Source: Pseudomaricurvus albidus (GTDB lineage Bacteria; Pseudomonadota; Gammaproteobacteria; Pseudomonadales; Cellvibrionaceae). From it: a stretch of DNA of 64,000 nt. Position numbers and translations under genes: made by a program. Within the stretch, counting starts at the first letter, position 1. Every line of letters begins with the position of its first letter. The notes under the pieces were generated by a model. That model saw only the letters and a program-made list of their open reading frames with translations, did no database searches and had not been told where the DNA came from. Of the stretch, positions 1-7,315 are shown one piece after another. Location of the stretch: NCBI RefSeq assembly GCF_018863235.1, contig NZ_JAHKRS010000010.1, positions 106,377 through 170,376 on the forward strand. Direction: 5' to 3'.

Positions 1-67
1 TAACCCTGAACTCCCTCGTTTGCCAAACTAATTTTAAGCTAACTGTTTACAGTTGAGAGGGTGTCAC

Positions 68-883
68 GTGCTTGCGTGGACTATAGCCAATCAAAAAGGC
101 GGTGTTGGTAAAACAACCACTACGGTTGCTCTGGCAGGGCTTTGTGCCGAACAGGGTAAACGAGTGTTGTTGTTGGATCTGGATCCTCATGGCTCATTAA
201 GCAGCTATTTCAAGCATGAGCCAGACCAGGTTGTAAACAGCACGTTTACCCTGTTTCAGAAACGCAAAGAGCTGTCTATTGATCTTGTTCGTGAGTGTAT
301 CGTCGAAACAGGCTATCAAAACATTGGCCTGATACCTTCGTCGATGGCGCTGGCCACACTGGAGCGTCAGGCTATCAGTCAGGACGGGATGGGGCTGGTC
401 ATCAGTCGCGCGTTAGCCGCTATCAAGGGCGAATTCGATATTGTACTGATTGATTGCCCGCCATTGCTGGGTATTTTGATGATTAATGCTCTGGCTGCGT
501 GTCAGCAACTTTTGATACCGGTGCAGACAGAGTTTTTGGCCCTGAAGGGGCTTGAGCGAATGACTCAAACCCTGGATATGATGAGCAAATCCCGCAAGCA
601 TCCTCTGCAATACAGTATCGTGCCGACCATGTTTGACCGACGGACTCAGGCCTCTGTGGTGAGTCTCCGTTCTATACGCAATAACTACGAGTCAAATGTC
701 TGGCCAGGCAAAATCCCTGTCGATACCAAATTACGGGATGCCAGCAAGGCGGGGGTTCCGCCTCACCTGTTTCAGCCTGATAGCCGGGCTGTAGATGCCT
801 ATCGTTCATTGCTTAAATGGCAACTGTCCCGTCGAGCATCAATGCGTCCAGTTGAAGCCTCTGCTGATGGGGTTGTGTCGTGA
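68..883 (+). CDS. parC: ParA-family ATPase, ParC-type chemotaxis polar-localisation protein
   Basis: A cytoplasmic P-loop ATPase of 271 residues. A deviant Walker A (KGGVGKTT, residues 10-17), the DLDPHGS motif and the Walker B segment VLIDCPP are all visible. In Vibrio and Pseudomonas the homologous ParC positions chemotaxis arrays at the old pole together with ParP; this symbol is unrelated to topoisomerase IV parC. The assignment rests on context: its stop overlaps the ParP-like gene by 4 bp (GTGA) and cheW follows. I chose the GTG at 68 because GAGAGGG lies 6 nt upstream and the protein then starts just before the P-loop, as is usual. A TTG at 53 is in frame but has no such site. A chromosome-segregation ParA is unlikely because no parB is adjacent. 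Confidence 0.88.
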   Translation: MLAWTIANQKGGVGKTTTTVALAGLCAEQGKRVLLLDLDPHGSLSSYFKHEPDQVVNSTFTLFQKRKELSIDLVRECIVETGYQNIGLIPSSMALATLERQAISQDGMGLVISRALAAIKGEFDIVLIDCPPLLGILMINALAACQQLLIPVQTEFLALKGLERMTQTLDMMSKSRKHPLQYSIVPTMFDRRTQASVVSLRSIRNNYESNVWPGKIPVDTKLRDASKAGVPPHLFQPDSRAVDAYRSLLKWQLSRRASMRPVEASADGVVS

Positions 884-1791
884 GTAATGTGTCCCATGAT
901 GTCTTGCAAGGGTATTTCGACGATTTGTTGACGTCTGAACCCAATGATCTTGATATTCGTCACGAGCCCGCAGCCAGAATCAAAACGGCCATTTTATCCC
1001 GTGAATCGGTCGTTGAGCCCAATGAACAGGATCTGGCACGGGAGAAACTGGCCAAATTACTGGCATCATCACCTCTGACCGTTGCTGAATCCACCGAACA
1101 CCTTGATGTTCCGGTGGTGGAAGAGGTGGCTGCGGAGTCTGTTGTTCTTGAAACCACCTCAATAGACGAAAGCCCAACGACAGCTCAGGTTGTCGCTCGG
1201 CCATCATCTATCGAGGAGGTCGCCGAGCCGGTCAGTGCCGCTGTAATCCAGGACCAGGTAGAAGAAACCCACGCTGAGCAGGACGAACCCACCATTCAAT
1301 GGATGGAAAACGGCCGCCCGTCCTGGGCTCAGGATCGATTTGAAGTCCTCCTGTTTGAAGTGGCTGGTCTGACATTGGCTGTTCCTTTGATATCTCTCGG
1401 GCAAATTCAGCCTCTGACAGATGAATTGACCCCATTATTTGGCCAGGCAGAGTGGTTTATGGGGTTGCAGCCGACACCGGTTGGCAAAATTCGTACGATC
1501 AATACGGCCCGTTTTGTCATGCCCGAGCGCTATGAAGAGAAGTTTGCCGATAACGCCAAATACGTGGTTTCTATCGATGGTTTGCCCTGGGGTCTGGCTG
1601 TGGACGCAGTTAACCAGCCTATTACCCTGCAACCGGAAGATGTGAAGTGGCGTGGTGAGCGGAGTAAACGGCCCTGGTTGGCGGGTACGGTAAAGCAGCA
1701 TATGTGCGCTTTGCTGGATATTCCGGCGATGGGGATGTTGCTCAATGCAGCTGACCGTAAAAAGTCTTCACAAGATCCGCTGAAAACTTAA
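880..1791 (+). CDS. parP: ParP-like CheW-domain protein
   Basis: A protein of 303 residues. The N-terminal ~145 residues are low-complexity and rich in Glu, Val, Ala and Pro. A C-terminal CheW-like domain (about residues 153-295) starts at RFEVLLFEVAGLTLAVPL. In Vibrio, ParP links the ParC ATPase to chemoreceptor/CheA arrays through this domain and blocks array dissociation. The GTG start overlaps the parC stop, so the two are translationally coupled. The acidic N-terminal linker fits the ParP plan of a variable spacer plus an array-integration domain. A plain second CheW is the alternative, but the long N-terminal extension and pairing with parC favour ParP. Confidence 0.85.
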   Translation: MSNVSHDVLQGYFDDLLTSEPNDLDIRHEPAARIKTAILSRESVVEPNEQDLAREKLAKLLASSPLTVAESTEHLDVPVVEEVAAESVVLETTSIDESPTTAQVVARPSSIEEVAEPVSAAVIQDQVEETHAEQDEPTIQWMENGRPSWAQDRFEVLLFEVAGLTLAVPLISLGQIQPLTDELTPLFGQAEWFMGLQPTPVGKIRTINTARFVMPERYEEKFADNAKYVVSIDGLPWGLAVDAVNQPITLQPEDVKWRGERSKRPWLAGTVKQHMCALLDIPAMGMLLNAADRKKSSQDPLKT

Positions 1792-1998
1792 GCACTGAAA
1801 GAACGTTTTCTTGTTCAATTATTTTTCCTGCTGGCCGATATGCTGGCATAGAAGCTGCAATCTTATACTGCAACCGTGTGAAATTGATGTTTTTTTGACG
1901 CTTCCCGGTGTTTGCTTCCTGGCATTGGTTTTGCCAGAGGCGGGCAGGAGCTGCGCAGCATAAGACACAACACGACAAGATCCTTTGAGGACTGATTT

Positions 1999-2484
1999 AT
2001 GGCAAACAACGCTGCAATGAGTAAAACCAGTGATGATCCGATTTTGCAGTGGGTCACTTTCAAATTGGCTGGAGAAACCTACGGCATTAACGTCATGCAG
2101 GTACAGGAAGTTCTCCGTTACTCGGAAATTGCTCCTGTTCCCGGCGCACCGTCGTATGTACTGGGGATTATCAATCTGCGTGGTAATGTGGTTACGGTTA
2201 TTGATACCCGCCACAGATTCGGCCTTGAAGATGGAGAGCTGACAGACAATACCCGAATTGTAATCATTGAAGCTGATAATCATGTTGTCGGTATATTGGT
2301 GGATAGTGTTGCAGAAGTGGTTTATCTGAAGCAGTCAGAAATTGAAACCGCACCGAATGTCGGTAATGAAGAAAGTGCGAAGTTCATTCAGGGTGTGTGT
2401 CATAAAAATGATGAACTTCTGATATTGGTAGAACTCGACAAATTACTGACCGACGAAGAGTGGGCCGAGATCGAGAACGTTTAA
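1999..2484 (+). CDS. cheW: Chemotaxis coupling protein CheW
   Basis: A stand-alone CheW domain of 161 residues that couples methyl-accepting receptors to the CheA kinase in the cytoplasm. The recognisable core is WVTFKLAGETYGINVMQVQEV near residue 20, followed by VLGIINLRGNVVTVIDTR, the surface that contacts receptor and CheA. GAGGA precedes the ATG. It lies 207 bp behind parP on the same strand; that gap holds no gene and no clear terminator, so read-through is plausible. The order parC-parP-cheW-DUF2802 is that of the Pseudomonas chemotaxis I cluster. Confidence 0.95.
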   Translation: MANNAAMSKTSDDPILQWVTFKLAGETYGINVMQVQEVLRYSEIAPVPGAPSYVLGIINLRGNVVTVIDTRHRFGLEDGELTDNTRIVIIEADNHVVGILVDSVAEVVYLKQSEIETAPNVGNEESAKFIQGVCHKNDELLILVELDKLLTDEEWAEIENV

Positions 2485-2568
2485 CAGCAACAAGCGCATA
2501 CAGTCCTGGTTGCTGGGCTTCAGAAAACTGTGTTGGTGATTGATGGAACTTATTGAGCGGAGAATACA

Positions 2569-3000
2569 GTGATAGTGTCCGACAGCTTATTGGTGGATGT
2601 ACTCTTGATTTCGGCGCTGGGTATCAGCGTGATTTCTCTGGCGGCTGCGCTATTGTGCTTTTCTCTGCTGCGGAAACAGGCCGCAGCCAATATTCAACTT
2701 TTCCAAAAGCTGGAGAAAAGCCAACAAATGAGCAACAGCAACACAGTCCGCCTTGGCAAGCGCTTGGTCGCTCTCGAAAAACAGTTGTTGGCGGTGGAGC
2801 AGGGCAGTAGTGCTGCTTCCCGAGAGACGCCTGATCCATCTTCAAACGTAGTTTTGGATGAGAGCCTGAAAGATGCGCTTTCGTTGCTGAATGCCGGGCT
2901 GCCACCGGAAGAGGTGGCCCGACGTTGTGGGATTTCAAAGGCTGAGGCCTCATTGATGAAACTCATGCGGACTCATGCACAGCAATCTGTGGCAGCTTGA
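2569..3000 (+). CDS. DUF2802 family membrane-anchored protein
   Basis: A protein of 143 residues. An N-terminal membrane segment (about residues 9-32, rich in Leu/Ile/Ala) is followed by a coiled-coil-like stretch and a C-terminal helix-turn-helix-like motif (EEVARRCGISKAEASLM). This is the DUF2802 arrangement found at the end of the fli-che cluster in Pseudomonas and relatives; its function is not established. GTG at 2569 is preceded by GAGCGGAGA. It is the last gene before the flagellar/chemotaxis block gives way to unrelated genes. Confidence 0.82.
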   Translation: MIVSDSLLVDVLLISALGISVISLAAALLCFSLLRKQAAANIQLFQKLEKSQQMSNSNTVRLGKRLVALEKQLLAVEQGSSAASRETPDPSSNVVLDESLKDALSLLNAGLPPEEVARRCGISKAEASLMKLMRTHAQQSVAA

Positions 3001-3006
3001 CAGTTA

Positions 3007-3026
3007 TTGGGGATATTCTCCCCCAA
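3007..3026 (+). terminator. Weak hairpin after the chemotaxis block
   Basis: TTGGGG pairs with CCCCAA across an 8-nt loop, just after the DUF2802 stop codon. No T-run follows, so a rho-independent terminator is only a possibility. Confidence 0.3.
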
Positions 3027-3171
3027 GCGCCTGATTCATTCTTGGCCTGATTACTTTTTCTGCTTGTTCCCTTTTGCTCAACCTTCCAGTGCCTTTTTAG
3101 TTAAAAAGACACTAAGGCTCAGGTCTTTCCTCACCTACACTTTTTAAAGTTATGTGGGTTTGGAGGGCACT

Positions 3172-3612
3172 ATGGGCTTTTTAAACGGCTATAAACGTTA
3201 CTTTATATTGTGTTTGTGCGTGTTTTTCACTCTGTCGGCAAAAGCGGATGAGACACCCTTGGGTGTGTCTGGTGCCACAACAATCAACGTTTTTAAAGCC
3301 AAAGAGCTCTATGACCGAGGCGCAGTGTTTATCGATGTTCGGAGTGATGAAGAATGGACCATTGGGCATATTGATGGCGCACTCCATATGGACTTTCAAA
3401 AGGACTTTTCCAAACTTTATAACTCAGAGTATGTCTCACGCGATACCCCCATTGTTATTTACTGCAACAGCTCAAATTGTTTGCGCAGTGCTTATGCTGT
3501 TGCCGTCTCTGTTTATTGGGGTTTTCGCCAGGTCTATTACTTCCGTGGGGGATATTTCGCCTGGATCTTGCAGGATTATCCCGCAGTGATGAGCCACATA
3601 GCCAGCAAATAG
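3172..3612 (+). CDS. Periplasmic rhodanese-domain protein
   Basis: A protein of 146 residues. A signal peptide (hydrophobic FILCLCVFFTL, likely cleavage after AKA) is followed by a single rhodanese domain. The active-site cysteine is in IVIYCNSSNCLRS, a loop longer than the usual six residues and with a second cysteine; GGYFAW closes the fold. Rhodanese domains transfer sulfur or bind persulfide, but the substrate here is unknown. The ATG at 3172 was preferred to an in-frame GTG at 3154 because TGGAGGG lies just upstream. The gene appears monocistronic, with a c-di-GMP riboswitch beginning ~135 bp downstream for the next gene. Confidence 0.82.
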   Translation: MGFLNGYKRYFILCLCVFFTLSAKADETPLGVSGATTINVFKAKELYDRGAVFIDVRSDEEWTIGHIDGALHMDFQKDFSKLYNSEYVSRDTPIVIYCNSSNCLRSAYAVAVSVYWGFRQVYYFRGGYFAWILQDYPAVMSHIASK

Positions 3613-3747
3613 CTGTTCTGCGTTACATTGACCCGCCTGGTAACGCGTGGCAAACTCCCTTACTGTCATGGTAAGTAATAAACACTTGATACCCAGCTTA
3701 TCGCCAAATCCTGTAGGTTTGGCGTTCGAACAGAAGTCTGATTAAAC

Positions 3748-3862
3748 GAAACGGCAAACCGGGAGTAATTCCGGGACGCAAAGCCAGTGCCCGCAGTGCT
3801 AACGACCAGTTCTTTCACCATTAGAGCTGGATGTTTCTTTCCCGGGTCGAACGGTTACCGAA
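3748..3862 (+). promoter_or_regulatory. Cyclic-di-GMP-I (GEMM-I) riboswitch
   Basis: The class I c-di-GMP aptamer signature is present in order: CGGCAAACC (3752-3760); a stem CCGGGA/TTCCGG closed by a GTAA (GNRA) tetraloop; GGGACGCAAAGCC (3773-3785); a long second arm whose tip is CCAGTTCT/AGAGCTGG; and the 3' segment CGGTTACCG (3852-3860). The aptamer ends about 4 nt before the AAGG ribosome-binding site of the next gene. No T-run follows, so control of translation start is more likely than termination (inference). The second arm is longer than in the classical Vc2 RNA. Confidence 0.88.
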
Positions 3863-3876
3863 ATAAGGTCGGCTTG

Positions 3877-4350
3877 ATGCCTGAAAAAATTCCCAAGAAA
3901 TCCACTCTTCAGGTAACGCTGCAGTACGCTTTGGCGATATTCATCATTGCCACACTGACTTCTTTGCTCACATTACTCGGCGCCAATGTCTTCGCATGGT
4001 TTTCTGCGGATGAACAGGAAGCTACCTATTATCATAAAATTCCTTTTGATCAGCAGGATGCGGTCAGGCTTTGTGAAGAGAAAGCTGAGAGTAAATTTGG
4101 CGAAAGGCTTGTCCGTACCGATACCGATTGGCGTTCCACCCGTTTCGAGGCGAAAAAGCAAACTTATCTGGTCTTGTTGAATGGCACGATTGGCGATTAT
4201 CAGCAAAACGAGCAGGCGAAGCTCTATTGCTATGTAGATCCAGACGACAAGGTGGTGACCTACTTTAGAGCCTATGATCTCAATGGCAAATCCCTGTTAA
4301 GCCGCAGTATCAATATGGAAGCGATGTTAGAGGGGCTTAGTAGCCCTTAA
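3877..4350 (+). CDS. Unrecognised single-span membrane protein under c-di-GMP riboswitch control
   Basis: A protein of 157 residues. The basic N-terminus is followed by one membrane segment (about residues 16-38, LQYALAIFIIATLTSLLTLLG) and an ~115-residue soluble part that would lie in the periplasm. That part contains two cysteines (LCEEKAESKFG and LYCYVDPDD) that could form a disulfide. I do not recognise the family. The ATG is preceded by AAGG at 8 nt, immediately downstream of the riboswitch, which decides this start over one 90 bp upstream inside the aptamer. Riboswitch control implies a role in the motile-to-sessile programme (inference). Confidence 0.72.
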   Translation: MPEKIPKKSTLQVTLQYALAIFIIATLTSLLTLLGANVFAWFSADEQEATYYHKIPFDQQDAVRLCEEKAESKFGERLVRTDTDWRSTRFEAKKQTYLVLLNGTIGDYQQNEQAKLYCYVDPDDKVVTYFRAYDLNGKSLLSRSINMEAMLEGLSSP

Positions 4351-4359
4351 CTCCTCTAT

Positions 4360-4401
4360 ATTCCCTCTGAAAATTCCAGTATTCCCTCTGAAAATTCCAG
4401 T
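4360..4401. repeat. Two perfect tandem copies of a 21-bp unit
   Basis: The unit begins ATTCCCTCTG and ends ATTCCAGT. It occurs twice without mismatch (4360-4380 and 4381-4401), directly after the riboswitch-controlled gene. The rest of the 277-bp gap before the MoxR gene (4402-4627) shows no other feature except GAGGAAGAG just before the moxR start. Confidence 0.9.
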
Positions 4402-4627
4402 TTTCCCCAGCAGTTGCGGTGATGTCAGTGCCGTTTCCTGGGGGACGAGATTTGCTGTTTTCCTGATGAGAAATTGGCAAATCTGCCCTTTCAATGTAGC
4501 AAAAAAGGACAAAATGGCCGATTTGCTGTTCATTTTCGCGCAATCTGCGGCTCTGCCGGGCTGGAGAGGATGGACTCTCTGGGGGCTGTGGTAGACTCGG
4601 GGCATTGAAAACCCGAGGAAGAGATTG

Positions 4628-5473
4628 ATGAAATTTGAAGGTACACAGAATTACGTCGCAACAGATGATTTGAGAATGGCTGTCGATGCGGCCGTTGCCC
4701 TGCAGCGTCCGCTATTGGTCAAAGGGGAGCCTGGAACCGGTAAGACCATGCTGGCAGAGCAGGTTGCTGATTCCATGGGCATGCGCCTGATCCAATGGCA
4801 CATCAAATCGACCACAAAGGCTCAGCAAGGCCTCTACGAGTACGATGCTGTGTCGCGTCTGCGTGATTCTCAGCTGGGTAACGACAAGGTTAACGACATT
4901 TCCAACTACCTGAAAAAAGGGAAGCTTTGGGAGGCTTTTGAATCTGACGAGCAGGTGGTTCTGCTGATTGATGAAATTGACAAAGCCGACATAGAGTTCC
5001 CGAATGATCTGCTGGTGGAAATCGACAAGATGGAGTTCTTTGTTTACGAGACCGGTGAGGTGATTAAAGCCAAACACCGTCCCATTGTCATCATCACCAG
5101 TAACAATGAGAAGGAGCTTCCGGACGCCTTCCTGCGCCGCTGCTTCTTTCATTACATCAGCTTCCCTGACCGAGACACCATGATGAAGATCATCGATGTC
5201 CACTTCCCGTCAATCAAGGCCGACCTGGTACGTGACGCCCTGGATATCTTCTTTGACGTACGTCAGGTTCCTGGCCTGAAGAAAAAGCCCTCTACCTCAG
5301 AGCTGGTCGATTGGCTCAAGTTGCTGATGGCGGATGATATTCCTGATGAAGTCCTCAAAAGTGGCGATACCAGACAGGCTATTCCACCCCTGTATGGCGC
5401 TTTGCTGAAAAACGAGCAGGACGTGCATCTTTTGGATCGTCTGGCCTTTATGACTCGCCGTAAAAACGCCTGA
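4628..5473 (+). CDS. MoxR-type AAA+ ATPase
   Basis: A 281-residue cytoplasmic AAA+ ATPase of the MoxR group. Walker A is GEPGTGKT (residues 33-40), Walker B is LLIDEIDKAD, and sensor/arginine-finger segments are seen at ITSNNEKELPDAFLRRC. MoxR proteins act as chaperone-like remodelers paired with a VWA protein, and the downstream gene (59 bp away) is such a partner. The ATG at 4628 follows GAGGAAGAG; a TTG three bases earlier is not needed. This pair is separate from the Bat-operon MoxR near 30 kb and belongs to a different subgroup, with a CoxE-like partner. Confidence 0.92.
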   Translation: MKFEGTQNYVATDDLRMAVDAAVALQRPLLVKGEPGTGKTMLAEQVADSMGMRLIQWHIKSTTKAQQGLYEYDAVSRLRDSQLGNDKVNDISNYLKKGKLWEAFESDEQVVLLIDEIDKADIEFPNDLLVEIDKMEFFVYETGEVIKAKHRPIVIITSNNEKELPDAFLRRCFFHYISFPDRDTMMKIIDVHFPSIKADLVRDALDIFFDVRQVPGLKKKPSTSELVDWLKLLMADDIPDEVLKSGDTRQAIPPLYGALLKNEQDVHLLDRLAFMTRRKNA

Positions 5474-5532
5474 TCACCGGTCTGTTTAAGTTTGTGAGCA
5501 AAACTCAAACAGACTCTTAAAAGGAGTATTCA

Positions 5533-6708
5533 ATGCTAGTCAATTTTTTCTACGGCCTGCGCAAGGCTGAAGTGCCAGTCTCCCTCAAGGAGTTACTGGT
5601 GCTGTTAGAAGCAATGGAAAAGCAATTGGCGTTTGGTAGCGTGGACGAGTTTTACCTGCTGGCCCGTACCTGTTTGATCAAAGATGAAAAATACTTTGAT
5701 AAGTTCGATCGTGCATTTGGCGCTTATTTCAAAGGTTTGGAGAATCTCGACGGGATCGTCGAGGCTCTGATTCCCGATGAATGGACCCGTGCCGAATTCA
5801 TGAAGAGCCTAAGTGACGAAGAGAAGGCCAAAATTGAATCTCTGGGTGGGTTGGAGAAGCTGATCGAGGAGTTTAATAAACGCCTTGAAGAGCAGAAAAA
5901 ACGCCACCAGGGAGGCAATAAATGGATCGGCACCGGCGGTACTTCACCGTTTGGCAACAGTGGCTACAACCCGGAAGGGATTCGGGTCGGCGGTGAAAGC
6001 AAAAACAAATCCGCGGCCAAAGTGTGGGATAAGCGCGAGTTTAAAAACCTGGCTGATGATGTCGAGCTGGGGACGCGCAACATCAAGGTTGCACTGCGCA
6101 AGTTGCGCAAGTTTGCCCGAACCGGGGCCGCGGATGAGCTGGATCTGGATGATACGATTCGCTCAACAGCCAATAATGCTGGTTTTCTTGACATTAAAAT
6201 GGTGCCTGAACGTCATAATGCCGTAAAGATTCTGCTGTTTTTTGACGTGGGTGGTTCTATGGACCCTTATGTACGAGTATGTGAAGAGCTGTTTTCTGCC
6301 TGCAAAACAGAATTCAAGCATATGGAGTACTTCTATTTTCACAATTTCATTTACGAGTATTTGTGGAAAGATAATCGTCGCCGGACCACGGATACCACTA
6401 AATTATTTGATGTTCTGCACACCTACTCGAGTGATTATAAGGTGATCTTTGTGGGGGATGCCTCAATGGCACCTTATGAAATCAGTACTCAATACGGATG
6501 TGTGGAATATATGAACGAGGAGCCGGGCTACGTTTGGATGCAACGTTTGACGGAGACCTTCAATAAAGTAATTTGGCTGAATCCGACGCCAGAGAAATAC
6601 TGGAATCATACCCAGACTATTGATATGACCCGCAAGTTGATGGATGGAAAAATGTATCCGTTGACGCTGGAGGGGTTGGATAAAGGGATACAGTACTTGA
6701 CCAAATAG
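5533..6708 (+). CDS. VWA domain CoxE-like protein, MoxR partner
   Basis: A 391-residue cytoplasmic protein with no signal peptide. The C-terminal von Willebrand A domain has a MIDAS-like motif DVGGSMD (Asp238, Ser242) in place of canonical DxSxS, as is common in CoxE/YehP-type proteins. The central part is lysine-rich (residues ~110-170, NKRLEEQKKRHQ). It is co-directional with the MoxR ATPase and preceded by AAAAGGAG; a strong terminator closes the pair. The likely role is metal-cofactor insertion or complex assembly together with MoxR, but the client is unknown. Confidence 0.88.
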   Translation: MLVNFFYGLRKAEVPVSLKELLVLLEAMEKQLAFGSVDEFYLLARTCLIKDEKYFDKFDRAFGAYFKGLENLDGIVEALIPDEWTRAEFMKSLSDEEKAKIESLGGLEKLIEEFNKRLEEQKKRHQGGNKWIGTGGTSPFGNSGYNPEGIRVGGESKNKSAAKVWDKREFKNLADDVELGTRNIKVALRKLRKFARTGAADELDLDDTIRSTANNAGFLDIKMVPERHNAVKILLFFDVGGSMDPYVRVCEELFSACKTEFKHMEYFYFHNFIYEYLWKDNRRRTTDTTKLFDVLHTYSSDYKVIFVGDASMAPYEISTQYGCVEYMNEEPGYVWMQRLTETFNKVIWLNPTPEKYWNHTQTIDMTRKLMDGKMYPLTLEGLDKGIQYLTK

Positions 6709-6733
6709 ATATTGGTTGTCTGATTGAACGTTA

Positions 6734-6762
6734 AAAATGCCAGCCTGTCGCTGGCATTTTTT
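6734..6762 (+). terminator. Rho-independent terminator after the moxR-VWA pair
   Basis: AAAATGCCAGC pairs with GCTGGCATTTT across a CTGTC loop, followed by T residues. The 11-bp stem is perfect. The A-tract upstream suggests it may also work in reverse. Confidence 0.92.
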
Positions 6763-6863
6763 GTGGCTATTAGATAGATGTCAGATTGATGTAAGTGTCA
6801 GATGTATACCACTTAGTTCGTTGTTGTGTTTTTTACCGACACACAAAATTATCGATAGAAAAC

Positions 6864-6892
6864 TGGTTGACTTTCTATCGGTAATCTATAAT
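6864..6892 (+). promoter_or_regulatory. Possible sigma70 promoter of the leader RNA
   Basis: A consensus -10 TATAAT lies at 6887-6892, about 55 bp before the leader-peptide ATG. The best-spaced -35 is a weak TGGTTG at 6864-6869 (17-bp spacer). A better-looking TTGACT at 6867 has a spacer of only 14 bp. Confidence 0.45.
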
Positions 6893-6946
6893 CTTGCAGT
6901 TCGTTTTTTTATTAAACAAACCTTTACAGATACGAAGAAACTGATC

Positions 6947-7051
6947 ATGAACATGATTGAGACCAAACAATCTGCAGCAATGAATGCTGTCGCAGCTACG
7001 CGCCACGGTTCAAAACCGTGTTTTGCGCTGGTGCGTATCGTGATTGTATAA
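6947..7051 (+). CDS. Putative leader peptide ending in branched-chain residues
   Basis: A 34-codon reading frame whose last eight residues are ALVRIVIV, just before the stop. It is followed by two hairpins, the second a strong terminator. The shape recalls enterobacterial ivbL (ilvB leader), which also has a Val/Arg/Val run near its end. If real, ribosome position on the Leu/Val/Ile codons would decide whether the downstream terminator forms. ATG at 6947 or 6953 could serve; the upstream GAAGAAA is a mediocre ribosome-binding site. The next real gene is a MATE transporter, not an ilv gene, which is unexpected. The peptide assignment is inference from position and composition. Confidence 0.5.
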   Translation: MNMIETKQSAAMNAVAATRHGSKPCFALVRIVIV

Positions 7052-7065
7052 CGTCTCTCATATGT

Positions 7066-7085
7066 GGGAGGCGTTAGGGCCTCCC
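7066..7085 (+). other. Hairpin between leader peptide and terminator
   Basis: GGGAGGC pairs with GCCTCCC around a 6-nt loop, 14 nt after the leader-peptide stop. In an attenuator it would be the pause or alternative hairpin. Its 3' arm runs into CCCGGTTAG, which resembles the 5' arm of the following terminator and could compete with it. Confidence 0.6.
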
Positions 7086-7102
7086 GGTTAGTTTCTCTGG
7101 AA

Positions 7103-7136
7103 AACCCGGTAGGTCTTGGATCTACCGGGTTTTTTT
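7103..7136 (+). terminator. Strong rho-independent terminator (attenuator candidate)
   Basis: AACCCGGTAG pairs with CTACCGGGTT over a 9-nt loop and is followed by seven T residues. It lies 51 nt after the leader-peptide stop codon and 180 bp before the MATE start codon. Confidence 0.92.
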
Positions 7137-7203
7137 ATGTCTGAATTTTATGCCCTGATGAGTGTCCGGGCTTTTAATTTAATGTTCAAAAAGGAGAGGG
7201 ATG

Positions 7204-7254
7204 ATGGAGCATGATGATGATATCGACCAAGTTGCCATATTAAGCAACAACTAA
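7204..7254 (+). CDS. Putative 16-codon micro-ORF upstream of the MATE gene
   Basis: A strong AAGGAGAGGG site immediately precedes tandem ATGs (7201 and 7204). The frame encodes a short acidic peptide (MEHDDDIDQVAILSNN) and stops at TAA. A small hairpin CCTCCG-GGA-CGGAGG (7257-7271) follows before the MATE gene. It is too short to classify; a regulatory upstream ORF is possible, chance is not excluded. Confidence 0.3.
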   Translation: MEHDDDIDQVAILSNN

Positions 7255-7315
7255 AGCCTCCGGGACGGAGGGTAAAACAGACTCTGTTCATGCGGTGTCG
7301 CATGAGGATGGATCT

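Noticed and set aside
68..883. Chromosome-partition ParA near oriC
   Set aside because: No parB, gidB, dnaA or parS site nearby; neighbours are chemotaxis genes and the next gene is ParP-like.
1819..2283. Minus-strand open frame across the parP-cheW gap and cheW
   Set aside because: It runs over the conserved CheW domain on the other strand and lacks a start signal; the gap itself shows no gene.
4712..5203. Minus-strand open frame (163 codons) opposite the first MoxR gene
   Set aside because: No ribosome-binding site or family features; the plus strand has Walker A and B motifs in frame.
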